A DNA stretch of 64,000 nt from Mikania micrantha (GCA_009363875.1 CM018686.1:2294001-2358000); one strand, 5' to 3'. Numbered from the stretch's first letter, positions 31,466 through 43,193 are shown. The notes: generated by a model not told the origin, from the letters alone. Program-made: numbers and translations.

Positions 31466-33649
31466 AAGATTGCAAAGGCTAGGGAGCGAAAGAGGTAGGA
31501 CCAGAGGATGGATGCGTCTTGGTAAAAGAAAATGAAATCAAAGACAGATGGCAGACATACTTCAACGATCTTTTCAACAAAAGCAACTATCAAGAAGAAG
31601 ATGGAGGGAATCAAATGAACCCAGGAACAGCTAGAAACACCTGTTACTGTAGACGTATTACCAAAGAAGAGGTTCTTACAGCTCTTAGGAGGATGGGTAG
31701 GAGGAAAGCAGTGGGACATGATGATATTCCCATTGAGGTATGGAAATGTTTGGGGATGAAGGTTTGGGGTGGTTGACAATGTTGTTCAACACTATACTAA
31801 AAACAGGTAACATGCCAAGCCAGTGGAGAAGAAGTATTTTAATCCCTCTATACAAGAACAAGGGAGACACCCAATGTTGTGAAAACTATAGGGGGATAAA
31901 GTTGTTGAGCCATACTATGAAACTCTGAGAAAGGGTGATCGAGACAAGATTGAGAAGAGAAACCCAAGTTACGGTAAATCAATTTGGGTTTATGCCAGAA
32001 AGATCGACAACGGAGGAAATACACATTCTGCGAAGACTAATGGAAAAATACAAAGAGAAAATGAAGGACTTGCATATGGTATTCATCGATCTTGAGAAGG
32101 TCTACGACGACGTACCAAGGCAGGTGATGTGGGATACCTTGGAGAGTAGAGGTATTCCCAGAGGTATATAGAGGCAATCAAAGATACCTATGCAAATGAA
32201 AAAACTAGTGTGAGAGCACCGACGGGAGATACAAACTTCTTCCCGGTGGAAATGGGACCACACCAAGGATCAGCATTAAGCCCCTTCCTGTTTGTGGTTA
32301 TTATGGATGAGTTGTCGAGGTCTCTCCAGGCTCATATCCCATGGTGTATGCTTTTCGCGGATGATATTGTCTTAGTGGCAAAAACGAAAGAGGAGTTAAA
32401 AATCCGTTTAGAAGAGTGGCGAACTGCTTTAGAGCAGAGAGGTCTACACATAAGTAGGACAAAAACCGAGCATATACATTGCCATTTTAGCGGGCCAAAC
32501 GAGGAAGACGAAGATGAGCAGTTGACTATTAGAGGACGGGACCAACGACGACAAAGTTCAAATACCTTGGATCGTTTATACAAGGTGATGGCGACATTGA
32601 TAGTGACGTAGCTCATCGGGTTCAAGCAGGTTGGAAAAAGTGGAGAGCAGCAACGAGCATCATATGCAACAAGAAGTTCCCAGAAAAACTCAAAGGTGAA
32701 TTTTAAAGAGTGGCGATCAGGCCAACAATGATATACGACACCGATTGTTGGCTGATTAAGAAGAACCAAACCAGAAAGCTGGAGACAGCGGAGATGAGGA
32801 TGCTGAGATGGATGTGAGGACATACGAGGCTTGATCGGATAAGGAACGAGGTCTTTCGGGAAATATTAGAGGTGGCAAACATCTCGGACAAAGTGAGGGA
32901 GGGAAGATTGAGATGGTTTGGGCATGTGAGGAGAAGAAGCCAATGGCGCCTGTCCGAAAAGTAGAGCTCCTCACGGTGGAGGGGAAAAGGGGAAGAGGTC
33001 GACCGAGATTGACATGGGACGAGCAGATCAGACATGATTTGTCAGAGCTACACCTTTCTGAGAACATAATCTATGATAGGAGCACATGGAGACGTAGAAT
33101 AAAGGTTCAGGATACATAGAGCTTTTCCTAGGTTCCTTGGCATAGGAGTTGTGGGCTGTTGCCGTGTCTCTTGCTATTTTTGGGGTTTCATGATATGAGA
33201 TTATATGTGCTTTTGCTTGTTTGCAGGATGGGGATTTTGTATGTGTTAGCCTTCAAATGTTAGCTCGTATGTATGTTTGTAGGTATGTTCGTTTGTCGGT
33301 TTTCAGGTTACCTCCTTGTTGGTTGTATATATGCTCTGTTGGTTGTTTGCTTTGTTCGATGAATTATAGGATTAATGCTTACATGTGTCTCTTGAATCAT
33401 TGCTGCTCCATGTTTATAATTTATGTTTCCGGTTGTGGTTTTATATATGTTGTGTTTGCTTTTTGTTGTAAAAAAAACAAAAAAAACAAAAAAAAACAAA
33501 AACAAAAAAAACCCTCCTTTGAGCCAGGGGACTCTAGCGAAGCAGCCTCTCTATTCTACTTGTAGATTAGGGGTAAGGTGTGTCTTTATCCTTCCCTCCT
33601 CAGACCCCACTCTAAGTGGGATTTTTACTAGGTACGTTGTTGTTGTTGA
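31466..33649 (+). pseudogene. RTE-clade LINE, segment 3 (reverse transcriptase, C-terminus, 3'UTR)
   Basis: The LINE continues with AKARERKR and then the RT domain in several frames: MGRRKAVGHDDIPIEVWKC, NQFGFMPERSTTEE, MVFIDLEKVYDDVPRQVMW, GPHQGSALSPFLF and the catalytic FADDIVLVAKT near 32355. A C-terminal block with RGRGRPRLTWDEQI precedes a stop at 33119. Stops and frame changes at about 31776, 31928, 32171 and 32611 make it dead. The 3' end shares sequence with the SINEs and finishes in (TTG)n at about 33635-33648, typical of plant RTE elements. Confidence 0.88.
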
Positions 33650-33654
33650 AAATT

Positions 33655-33800
33655 TAACAGCAAAAACTAACGTTCATCCATTACACGGACCATCAGTGTT
33701 ACGTTTTTGCAAACTTTCTAGCCACCGGTGTAATGTCTTTAAGTTAGGGACCACCAGTGCAATCTGGGCAAACCACAGAGACCATCCGTGTAATTAACTC
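33655..33800. repeat. Right terminal inverted repeat of the MULE
   Basis: Inverted match to 6260-6410, ending gtgtaattaactc, directly followed by the 9-bp duplication ttaaggttt. Confidence 0.88.
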
Positions 33801-33919
33801 TTAAGGTTTTTTGGCCCTAATATGCAATTTCAGCCAGATTTAGTTTTTTCTTAAGTCATATTTTCTTTATAGGTAGGGTGGTTGGGACTTGGGAGGTAGA
33901 CTAAATTACTATTTGATAG

Positions 33920-34464
33920 GAGGGGTGTTTACGGTCCGGTTTCAAACCGTAAAACCGTTCAAACCGGTCATCGGTTTGGTTAAAAGGTCAGTTTTTCCCA
34001 AACATTTGGTCGGTCGGTTTTAAAATTTCAAAACCGTAATAAACAGTTTAGTTTACGGTTTTAATCAAAAACGGTCATAAAAAATCGAGCCGGACCGTAT
34101 GTGTTTGTGTATTATAAATATAGATATATGTATATACACATAGATATATCTATATATATACGCATATATTCATATACAACTACATGTCTATCTATATATG
34201 TGTGTGAATATATTGAGTTCATTATTGATGTGTCATTTAAAAAAGTACATTTAGATCGGGTGTAATTAGTTCACTTTGAACTATAAAAAGTTTGGTGTGA
34301 TTCGATTTTATTGTTAACGGGATCAAAAGCCCAAGCCGTAAACCAAACCGGAACCACACGTTGATAACAGTTTGGTTTTGGTTTTCATTATTCAAAGACC
34401 GTTGTTAATGGTTTGGTTTACGGTTCCACCTAAAAACCGTAAAAATCGTACGCTGAACACCCTT
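33920..34464. mobile_element. hAT-like MITE, 545 bp
   Basis: The ends are aggggtgttta near 33921 and the imperfect complement tgaacaccctt at 34464. atttgatag is repeated at 33911-33919 and 34465-34473 (8-9 bp target duplication). The interior is full of aaaccggt- and ggttt-type inverted blocks and an AT-rich tract at 34125-34200. No protein is encoded. Confidence 0.78.
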
Positions 34465-34473
34465 ATTTGATAG

Positions 34474-35686
34474 TCTCCTATGATTCTATAATAGACTATA
34501 TTTGAATCAGTTTTTCACTTTCTTAACCGTTAAGCTTTAAATAAAGTCTAAATGATTGAGACCTCATACTAACTCAACTTTGAATGAATCAAAAAGTCCC
34601 TTAAATTTTCAGAATTTAATTTGATGCCAGCTAACTGCTAAGGAGGACATTTGTGCTAGAGTTCAAGCTTCACTAGTTGACAACCTGATGTATAAGAGTA
34701 TGCATGTATGACAAGCAGACTCGAGTCTGCTAATTTCACAAGCAGACTATACAAACTATGCAATGCATCTGAACTGCAACCAGATCGTATCCATATGACC
34801 ATATTTTAAAAATGGGTTGTGACATACATTTGACTTAATGATCTACACATGCACAAGCTCAAGTACTTAGTGTTCCAAAAAACCATAGCAGCCAAAACCA
34901 AAACACCATCACATATTAGTACACATTGTCTTCCAAAAATAAGCAAATAAGGACAAGTCTTTAAAGCTTCATGTCTCGTCAATTAGTTAGTGTCAGCTCA
35001 AAATTTGCTCAAAAACGTCAACTATATAGTTGGCGAGGTTGTCAAAGTCAAACCAAGTCACACTATGCACATATATGCTTACACAAGTACACAACAATGT
35101 GATTAATTTTACCTGATGTCACAGCTAAACCTAATGGTGTTTGCCATGGTATTATATCTACACATTTACAATATGTAATTATGTAAGTCCATGAAGTATA
35201 TTCGCTCGAGGGTAAGAACCGTGACACATGTTAGCTATAGCTAGCAAGCACAACAAGAATGAAAGAGGATGTCAACCAAAATTATTATCTTTAATACATA
35301 TTCATCGGCTCAATCCATGAGTTAACTAGCTATATATGTTTCTTGAAAACTTATTCAAACTGATCTAAACACCCATGCAGTTATATCTGGAAAATCAATA
35401 TGCACATCATAATGTCTTAAAGTCTCAGGTCAAAAAGTCACCGAATCTAAAAGCGGTCGAGCATATTTTTCATTTTGTAAAAAAATGGCTTAACACTAGC
35501 AATGATTTAAATGTGAAATCCAATCCTTGCATGTTGTCTATGCACTTGTCCTAGTGGTACAATAGTATGATAAATATATGAGCTAGGTTTAGGCACAATG
35601 ATATTTTTATCAGATTTGTTATATATTAAATTAACCTTTATATGTTACACATGATTACTCTTATGAGTTGCATTAAATTTAGTTCT
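34474..35686. other. Intergenic, nothing recognised
   Basis: No long ORF, RNA gene or terminal repeat is visible on either strand. Confidence 0.5.
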
Positions 35687-35695
35687 TATTTGTAA

Positions 35696-35975
35696 GAGTA
35701 AAATGTCATTTTCGTCTTCGTGGTTTGGAAACTTTTGACATATTAGTCTAATAGTTTAAATTTTATCATTTTGGTCATTATGATTTCCATTTTACTTGTC
35801 ATTTTTGTCCCTATAGTTTGGTTAATTTTTTTCATTTTAGTCCAAAAGTTTAAAATTTAATTGAACTAAAATGGCAATAAATGAAAATCATAATGACCAA
35901 AATGACAAAATTTAAACTATTGGATTAAAATGATAAAAGTTGTCAAACCACATGGATTAAAATGACATTTTACTC
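35696..35975. mobile_element. Mutator-type MITE, 280 bp
   Basis: Extended inverted repeats (gagtaaaatgtcattt at the left, its near-complement aatgacattttactc at the right) that pair over most of the length. A perfect 9-bp duplication, tatttgtaa, lies at 35687-35695 and 35976-35984. Confidence 0.85.
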
Positions 35976-36236
35976 TATTTGTAAATACCTTAATATTATA
36001 TGTCATATTGTGTTAAACCTTTTGCATGTTAAATAGATTAATAATTTGATAAGCATAAAAAAATATCTTTTTTACAAGATGAAAAAGCAACCTAAGAAAA
36101 AAGAAAGGAGGACAACATGATTTGTTGCTTGCTAGAATACCAAAATAAAGAATTAAACCTAAGTTACGAAATGAACGGTAAATTCGAAGTAATTGTATGT
36201 CAATAAATCAACCTAGAGCTCTATGAGTGCGAAAAT

Positions 36237-36813
36237 TAGGGATGAGATTTTTATACCGAATACCGGTACTGAATACCGGTACCGTACCGGTAGATTCGGT
36301 ACCGGTACCGGTACTTCATTTTCTCAAGTTTCGGTATCGGTACTAACCGGTATCGGTACCGGTAAAATACCGAAAATTCTCGAAACGGTACCGGTACCGG
36401 AATATAGATATTTTTTTGTTTTGAATTTGATTATTTAGTAATCTAGTATAGTTTAAAAAATATTTACCATGATGAGTTAAAACCTAATTAATATTTTAAT
36501 TATTAAATATAAAAAAATACTATAGAAATCCAAAAGACGATATGTTCAAATATTATAGTTTGTAATTCTTCGTTTTGTGAATTTGATTTTTTTTATAATG
36601 TATTCATATGATCATATGCATAGATTTTTCTTATAATTATGGCATAATAACATCTATAATTTCAAGACGAATATTTTTCATCTTCATCTCAACAAAAAAT
36701 TGAGAAAACGGTACAAAACCGGTAAAGTACCGAAAATACCGGTACCGGTACCGATACCGAACCGGTACCGTACCTAATATTTCGGTACCGGTACGGTACC
36801 GATCTCATCCCTA
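36237..36813. mobile_element. hAT-type MITE rich in accggtaccggta palindromes, 577 bp
   Basis: Inverted ends tagggatgagat and atctcatcccta, with a perfect 8-bp duplication gcgaaaat at 36229-36236 and 36814-36821. Both arms consist of repeated ggtaccggtac blocks (36260-36400 and 36710-36800); the centre is AT-rich. Not coding. Confidence 0.88.
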
Positions 36814-36821
36814 GCGAAAAT

Positions 36822-37550
36822 AGCCGGGTTGTGTATCGAGTCGGATTGAGTTCACCGAATACTTTTTTGTCAAAAATTTATAGTGTGCTTACAAAATATA
36901 TAGAATGACAAATATGATTACCAACTTTATACTATTAATGTTTTGAGTGAAATGATTTCAGGAGGTTTCTATATTAAAAAGAAACTTTAAAGAATTATCA
37001 ACTTTGTTTGACATGTTTTCCTTTCAGCCTTAACTTCACTTAATACCTGAATCGAACATGTTTAAACACACGCATGACCGGTCCAATGGGTCAAGCAACC
37101 CAAACATGGGTTTAGAGCCCCTAAAAATTAAAGCTTTCAAATTTTTTAAAATTTTTTATATGTAATAGTTTTTAGGACATGTGGGCTCCGGAAAAAAAAA
37201 CATGAGATTTAACAAAAACCACATAAAAGCCTTTTAATATTCAAATTAAAAAAATTCTTAAAAAAATTATTATGAATATTTTATTAATGAATTTGCATTT
37301 AAAAAACTAGAAAATAAATTTAATATAAATATTTTGTACATGTAAATAAAAACAAAATTTCTTTTTTAACTCTACTAGATATAAACTTTTAATTTATTAT
37401 TATCGGTCTCAAACCCATATTAAATAAGGAGAGTTTTTAACGTAATCATTATTGATAGCCCCTGCTTTTTATTCCGCTTAGAGCCTCCAAATTGATTAAG
37501 CCGGCCCTGAATACAAGCGCATGACTTAAATCTAACGCATCTAACATCTA
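36822..37550. other. AT-rich region with degenerate transposon remnants
   Basis: Phrases such as gggtttagagcccc (about 37108) and aagccggccctg (about 37498) resemble the ends of a common plant DNA-transposon remnant, but I could not pair them confidently. No gene is visible. Confidence 0.35.
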
Positions 37551-38299
37551 TCTATTCTAATAAACAAACATCTTCCTTTGCCACTTGTCACCTTCCTATA
37601 CTATCATTGACACATGTCAACTTTTTATAAATTCACTTAAATATCTCTTTTATCAAATACTTATAATCTCTCTCATATTAAATAATAATAATATTATTAA
37701 TACTAATTACAATTAATATTATTTACCTTTGTCATATATAAAAATAGTTCTTAAAAATTTTTAAATCAAATATTTTATTAGAAAACACACTTAAAAAAGA
37801 TTAAAATATAAAATTTTCATAAAAACAATTTTTCTTAAAAAATAATTTTCTTAAAAATAAAATATAATATAAACCAGAGCTTTTTATAAACAATATGAGT
37901 TTTATAAGAAAAATGATGTTTTATATATTTCTTCAAAAACCAAAGTTATAAATTGATAGAAAAGCTACACTTTTGGTCCTTTATGTTATGATATTTTCAA
38001 ATTGGTCCTTCAATTTTAATAATTACATACCTTCTTAATTTACAAAGTTAGTTTTTGACAAAATAAAAACTAAAGGTTTTTAACCGTTAATTAGTTCAAT
38101 AATATCAATTCTAATATATCAAGAAGGTCATTTATCGTTTCTTATGTTATTGAAGCTTTTAATTATTGATTTATTAGTTAAAGTTTTTATTAATATGTAA
38201 ATTAATTATTTTATATCAAAATATCATTTTATAATATTAAATTTTCATTAATTATCTATTTTATATTCAATCCGTGTAGTACACGGGGTAATACACTAG
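37551..38299 (+). mobile_element. Non-autonomous Helitron, 749 bp
   Basis: Starts TCTATTCTAATAAA and ends CTAG, inserted between A (37550) and T (38300). About 12 bp before the end is a hairpin, ccgtgt-agt-acacgg, the usual Helitron terminator. There are no inverted repeats and no target duplication, as expected for rolling-circle transposition. No Rep/helicase ORF is present. Confidence 0.85.
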
Positions 38300-38812
38300 T
38301 TAACCTATAAATTAAGAGACTTTAACAACATAATGTAATTGGAGTTTGCTTCAAGTGCATGACTTAAATCTAACGCATCTAATGATGCCTTTGAGAGGGT
38401 TGGAACCGAATTCCACCAGATGCAACAAAGATCTCTAGCAATATCTCTTTACTTTTTCTTTGTACACGAATAACATGACCCGAACCGTTACTTAAATTAT
38501 TTGCTTGACGTGTTTTAACTTCTTGACAGTAACACAATCATGACACTTATGTTAACAATCGAGCCGAAGGCGGTCCACTTTAGTTTAAGAATTAATATGA
38601 ACACACAGTATTTAGATGAATTATCTTTTATAATATAAAGTAAAATATAACTCAAAAACATCAATTATAATAACTCTCAAATTTCTCTAAATAATCCTAA
38701 ACTTGGCTATATATTTACAGTTGAACTCAACTTGGTCAAAAAGCTAGTTACAAACCCTGATTACCTTTTAGATCATAAAACTCACATGTTTAAGAGTTAT
38801 ATGGATTTAGTC
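38300..38812. other. Intergenic flank between the Helitron and copia element 1
   Basis: It contains a 31-bp copy (38352-38382) of 37514-37544, one mismatch. Otherwise nothing is recognised. Confidence 0.5.
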
Positions 38813-39019
38813 TGTTGGATGGTATCCGAATTTAACAGAAATTAACAATCAAACACACAATTTTCAGAAATCGATCCTTTGATCTCTTTTTTATTTCTCT
38901 CTGCTTGCGAACAAATACAGAGAATTGACTATTTATAGTCAATTATTACTTACAACAGAAAACAAACTTTGTAACTAACTACTTAACAACTTTTTTTCAA
39001 TTACAAGATTAAGCTAACA
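38813..39019 (-). repeat. 3' LTR of copia element 1
   Basis: 207 bp, TG...CA. The polypurine tract (aggagggtga on the minus strand, about 39022-39031) overlaps the last pol codons; the stop codon is only 2 bp from the LTR. Confidence 0.93.
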
Positions 39020-39021
39020 AA

Positions 39022-41724
39022 TCACCCTCCTAAGCTTGTAATTTCCTTCATACCAAGCTTGTTCTTCATCTCTTCGAACTTGACTCTTGGAAGGGCTTTA
39101 GTTAGTACATCTGCCTTCTGTTCCTCACTACAAACAAATTCAACTCTAATCTGCTCCTTTTCAACAGCTTCACGAATAAAATGATATCTTGTATCAATAT
39201 GCTTACTTCGAGCATGAAACACTGGGTTCTTTATAAGTGCAATGGCAGATTTGTTGTCTACTTTAATTTCCACCTGCTTCTCTCTATCTCCTGTCAATTC
39301 TGCTAACAGCCCTCTTAGCCAAATAGCCTGACATGCAGCTGTTGAAGCTGCCATGAACTCTGCCTCACAGGAAGATAGAGCCACTGTAGACTGCTTCTGA
39401 GAGTTCCAGGTGATGAGGCTGCTTCCATAGAAAAACACCATTCCAGTGGTACTTCTGCCATCATCTCTATCAGTAGAGTAACTGCTGTCACTGAACCCAT
39501 GCAACTCAGCCCTTCCCTTCCTTTGATAGCACAATCCCAAACTGGTTGTACCTTTCACATATCTCAGAACATGCTTAAGAGCTTGCAAATGAACCACTTT
39601 AGGAGCCTGCATATATCTACTGATATATCCAACTGCATAACACAAGTCAGGCCTAGTGTGGATTAGGTACCTCAAACATCCTACCCATTTTCTAAACTGA
39701 GTAGGGTCAGCCTCTCCTCCTTCATCATGTTTTGATAACCTCAACCCCGGCGCCATTGGAATCTTTGTTGAATTACATTCCAACAATCCTGCCTCCTCTA
39801 GGATTTTCTGTGCATAACTGGTTTGCTGCAGCTTGATCTCCTCCTGGGTTTGTGTAACTTGAATTCCCAAGTAATAAGACAGCAACCCCAAGTCCACCAT
39901 CTCAAACCTTTCTTCCATTTTTCTCTTTACCTCCTTTATCTTCTCAGGGCTTTCTCCAGTTATTAGCAGGTCATCAACATAGACTGCTATCAACAGAACA
40001 TCTCCTTTGGCACCTTTTCTATAGACTGCAGGTTCATACTTGCATCTTTTAAATCCCAGCTCCTTCAACACACTATCCAGCTTCAAGTTCCAAGCCCTAG
40101 GAGCTTGTTTTAGGCCATACAATGCCTTAAACAGTTTATACACTTTATGTTCAGCTCCTTTCTTAATAAACCCATCAGGTTGTGATACGTATACCACCTC
40201 CTTTAAGTCACCATGTAGGAAGGCTGATTTCACATCCATGTGATGAACCCACCATTCCTTTTCTGCAGCCACAGCCAAAATCAATCTTACTGTTTCTATC
40301 CTAGCCACCGGGGCAAACACCTCTTCAAAGTCAACTCCATGCTGTTGCACATACCCTTTAGCAACCAACCGAGCTTTGTACTTAGTAATTTTCCCTGTGG
40401 CATCTCTTTTAACCTTGAAGACCCACTTCAAGCCAATTGGGACAGAACCCTCTGGCCTTTCAGTGAGCTCCCAGGTTTTATTTTTCTCAATAGACTTGAT
40501 TTCAGCAGCCATGGCATCTTCCCATTCCTTGATTCCTTTTGCATCTTTATAACTGGCTGGTTCCCCTTCTAATAGCAGCAGCTGAGATTCCTGTGCCTTT
40601 TCATAAATTTCATTTAGATTCCTTGAGCCCCTTAGGGGTGTATGATCATACCTGTCCTCAGGAGTGACTGTAGGATCTCCAGGTCTATCTTCATCAGTAG
40701 GCTGCCTCTCCAGCATTGGACCTCTTCCTTTAACTGTGGATTCTGGGCTGCTCCACAGTGGCTCATCCTCAACATCCTCATAATCTTCACTACCTACATT
40801 TTCTTGGTCAAAACTGGTTGAAGCTTGACTACTTGACCCCTGTACCTGATTCCTGGTTTCTGTGTTGATCAGAAACTCAGTCCACTCCGAGCCTTGGGCA
40901 ATTTCATCCATTTCCCATTCCCATGGCCTTGTTTCATCAAACTGGACATCCCTTGTAACATGGATTCTCCCAGTTTCTGGATCAAGCATTCTATAGGCCT
41001 TAGTCTTTGGTTGACAGCCCAAATGTACCAGCCTCCTGCTTCTGTCATCCAGCTTTTTCAGAGTTACCCCAAGGACCTTTGCATAGCCAATACACCCAAA
41101 TACTTTCACATGATCCAGCCTTGGTCTTCTGCCTTTGATGGCCTCATAAGGAGTGACTTCCACTGCTTTAGTGGGAGATCTGTTCAAGATGTAGACTGCA
41201 TGCCTCACTGCCTCCCCCCACAGATCTTGAGGAAGTTTCATGGCCTTTAGCATGCATCTTGTCATGCTCATAACAGATCTGTTTCGTCTCTCCACAACCC
41301 CATTTTGCTGTGGGGAATATGGTGAGGTGAGCTGGTGATACAGACCTGTATTTGAGCATAACAGTTTGAACTCCTTTGAAGTAAACTCACCTCCATTATC
41401 TGTCCTTAGGGCCTTCATTTTCCTTCCATATTCCAGTTCTACTTCCTCCTTGAATTCCTTGAATTTCTCAAAGACTTCAAACTTGCCTTTGATGAGATAC
41501 ACCCACATGTATCTGCTGTGATCATCAACCATCATTAGCAGGTACTTATTTCCTCCTTTGGTTTCTGGTGTAATGGGTCCACACACATCAGCATACACCA
41601 GGTCTAGTGGCTGCTCAGCTTTGTACCTTGTTTCCCTTGGGAAGGGTGCTCTTGACTGTTTCCCTGCCATGCAACAGTCACACACCTGTGATGGGTGTGT
41701 GATCTTGGGAATCCCTTGAGCCAT
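39022..41724 (-). CDS. pol of copia element 1: integrase, reverse transcriptase, RNase H
   Basis: About 900 residues open, 5' end defined by the frameshift rather than a true start. The remaining zinc-finger Cys pair is CDCCMAGK. The integrase core follows (YADVCGPI, then TDNGGEF, then NGVVERRNR with the catalytic Glu). RT opens with WVFKVKRDATGK and has YVDDLLITG near residue 560. RNase H has GFSDSSYSTDRD, LSSCEAEFMA and DNKSAIAL, ending KLGMKEITSLGG. No internal stop is present. It would be expressed with the upstream Gag-PR ORF as one polyprotein were it not for the missing base near 41730. Confidence 0.93.
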   Translation of the reverse strand: MAQGIPKITHPSQVCDCCMAGKQSRAPFPRETRYKAEQPLDLVYADVCGPITPETKGGNKYLLMMVDDHSRYMWVYLIKGKFEVFEKFKEFKEEVELEYGRKMKALRTDNGGEFTSKEFKLLCSNTGLYHQLTSPYSPQQNGVVERRNRSVMSMTRCMLKAMKLPQDLWGEAVRHAVYILNRSPTKAVEVTPYEAIKGRRPRLDHVKVFGCIGYAKVLGVTLKKLDDRSRRLVHLGCQPKTKAYRMLDPETGRIHVTRDVQFDETRPWEWEMDEIAQGSEWTEFLINTETRNQVQGSSSQASTSFDQENVGSEDYEDVEDEPLWSSPESTVKGRGPMLERQPTDEDRPGDPTVTPEDRYDHTPLRGSRNLNEIYEKAQESQLLLLEGEPASYKDAKGIKEWEDAMAAEIKSIEKNKTWELTERPEGSVPIGLKWVFKVKRDATGKITKYKARLVAKGYVQQHGVDFEEVFAPVARIETVRLILAVAAEKEWWVHHMDVKSAFLHGDLKEVVYVSQPDGFIKKGAEHKVYKLFKALYGLKQAPRAWNLKLDSVLKELGFKRCKYEPAVYRKGAKGDVLLIAVYVDDLLITGESPEKIKEVKRKMEERFEMVDLGLLSYYLGIQVTQTQEEIKLQQTSYAQKILEEAGLLECNSTKIPMAPGLRLSKHDEGGEADPTQFRKWVGCLRYLIHTRPDLCYAVGYISRYMQAPKVVHLQALKHVLRYVKGTTSLGLCYQRKGRAELHGFSDSSYSTDRDDGRSTTGMVFFYGSSLITWNSQKQSTVALSSCEAEFMAASTAACQAIWLRGLLAELTGDREKQVEIKVDNKSAIALIKNPVFHARSKHIDTRYHFIREAVEKEQIRVEFVCSEEQKADVLTKALPRVKFEEMKNKLGMKEITSLGG

Positions 41725-43193
41725 TTCTTTCTTGGAAGTCTTTGAATTGACTCAAAGTTGAGATGGCCCAGCCGAGCATGCCATAGCCAAGCTGTGCTCA
41801 CCCCAACTTGAGTCAACAGACAGATTGGTGCAGCCACTTTAAGTTCAATTTTGTAGAGTCTGTTTGGGGCCCTTGGTACTTTCATCAACAGGACTCCACT
41901 GGCTTCAACTACCCACAGATGATCATCTTTCATCTTTACTTCATAGCCAATTTCAGTGAGCTGTCCGAGGCTTATAATATTACTTCTCAAAGTGGGAATG
42001 TAATATACCTCGGTTAGTAACCTTTGGTCCTTGTTTTTGCATTCCAGAACTACATCACCCTTGCCTTCAATGCTCACACAGGAGCCATCACCAAATCTCA
42101 CATTTCCACTTACATTTTTATCCAATCTTGCAAAGAGCTCCTTGTTTCCAGTCATGTGGTTGCTGGCCCCATTGTCCAGGAACCACACACCCATGCCTTC
42201 ACTTGAAAATCTTTTCGGGAGGACTCTCTCCTCATTCAGAAACACTGCAAGAGTCATCATGAGAGCTGGCCCATCTTCTCGAGCATCAGTCAGGTTTGCT
42301 TCTTCCTTCTTTGGGTTTGTGGGACACTCAGAAGCATAGTGTCCCATTGCATCACACCTGAAGCATTTGATCTTGGTCTTGTCCTTATTCTTTCTTGACT
42401 GATAACTTGTGGAGGGTTTGTCTTGAGTCCTTCCTCTACCAGCAGGCCCTCTGCCCCGGCCTCTGCCTCTGGACCCTTGTCTCCCAGCTCCCCTACCTGC
42501 TCCTTGGCCAGCCTCAGGTCTCTTCTTGGCTTGCCATTCATCATAACTCAGGAGCAGTTGGTCTGACTTGCCAGAGATTTGTTTTTCCTTCATCTTGGTT
42601 CGCTCTTCGAATGCCTTTAATCTGCCAATTGCCTCTTGAAATGACATTGCATTCAAGTCTGCAAACTGCTCTATCGAGGCCACAATGGCCAAGAATCTCT
42701 CTGGAACCGAGCCTAGGAGTTTCCTTACCAGTGTCCTGTCATCAATCGTGGATCCCAAGCCATTGGCCTTTGAGACCAGATGGCTTAACCTTCCGGCAAA
42801 GTCATCAATTCCTTCATTCTCATTCATTTTCATAGCCTCCAACTCAGATTGAAGAGTTTGCAATCTTGCTTCTCGCACTCGATCTGCGCCAACAAATCTG
42901 ACCTTCAAAGCCTCCCAGATCTGTTTGGCTGTTTGATATTGTGCGACTTGTAACACCAGCTCCTCCGGTATTGCCTGATACAACAGGGCGACGGCCATAT
43001 CATTCTTCTTTGCATCAACCGCCGTGCCAAGTCCGGGTTCGAGTGCTTCGAGAATCCCATGTACTTTGAACACCGCCTTCAACCTAATCGCCCAAATGTT
43101 GTAATTGTTCACGTTCAACATCGGACATTGTAAAGAAGCTGTGCCGCTCTCCTTCGCTGCAACAATTGCCCCTGTATTTGCTGCGTCGGCCAT
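41604..43193 (-). CDS. Gag, protease and start of integrase of copia element 1
   Basis: 529 residues from the ATG at 43193 (MADAANTGAIVAAKE). The Gag core starts at LNVNNYNIWAIRLKAVFKVH. A basic Gly-Arg-rich stretch precedes the zinc knuckle CFRCDAMGHYASEC. Protease carries WFLDNGASNHMTG (Asp-Asn-Gly-Ala in place of the more common DSGA). The pre-integrase motif LWHARLGHLNFESIQ follows. Near 41730 the frame changes, one base short in an A/G-rich run; the last 40 or so residues are out of frame, so the true product continues in the other frame. Confidence 0.9.
   Translation of the reverse strand: MADAANTGAIVAAKESGTASLQCPMLNVNNYNIWAIRLKAVFKVHGILEALEPGLGTAVDAKKNDMAVALLYQAIPEELVLQVAQYQTAKQIWEALKVRFVGADRVREARLQTLQSELEAMKMNENEGIDDFAGRLSHLVSKANGLGSTIDDRTLVRKLLGSVPERFLAIVASIEQFADLNAMSFQEAIGRLKAFEERTKMKEKQISGKSDQLLLSYDEWQAKKRPEAGQGAGRGAGRQGSRGRGRGRGPAGRGRTQDKPSTSYQSRKNKDKTKIKCFRCDAMGHYASECPTNPKKEEANLTDAREDGPALMMTLAVFLNEERVLPKRFSSEGMGVWFLDNGASNHMTGNKELFARLDKNVSGNVRFGDGSCVSIEGKGDVVLECKNKDQRLLTEVYYIPTLRSNIISLGQLTEIGYEVKMKDDHLWVVEASGVLLMKVPRAPNRLYKIELKVAAPICLLTQVGVSTAWLWHARLGHLNFESIQRLPRKKWLKGFPRSHTHHRCVTVAWQGNSQEHPSQGKQGTKLSSH

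Larger units (their letters stand above)
6260..33800. mobile_element. Mutator-like (MULE) non-autonomous element, enlarged by nested retrotransposons
   Basis: Terminal inverted repeats of about 145 bp start with gagttaattacacggatgg at 6260 and end with its complement at 33800. The flanks are a perfect 9-bp direct duplication, ttaaggttt, at 6251-6259 and 33801-33809, the size typical of Mutator transposition. Subtracting the two gypsy elements with their target duplications and the LINE leaves about 1.1 kb of original element. No transposase is visible, so it is non-autonomous. It sits just upstream of the candidate PIGA first exon, which fits the known preference of these elements for 5' ends of genes. 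Confidence 0.88.

Noticed and set aside
33221..33565. 114-residue ORF after the LINE
   Set aside because: Lies in the LINE 3'UTR and runs into an A-rich tract.
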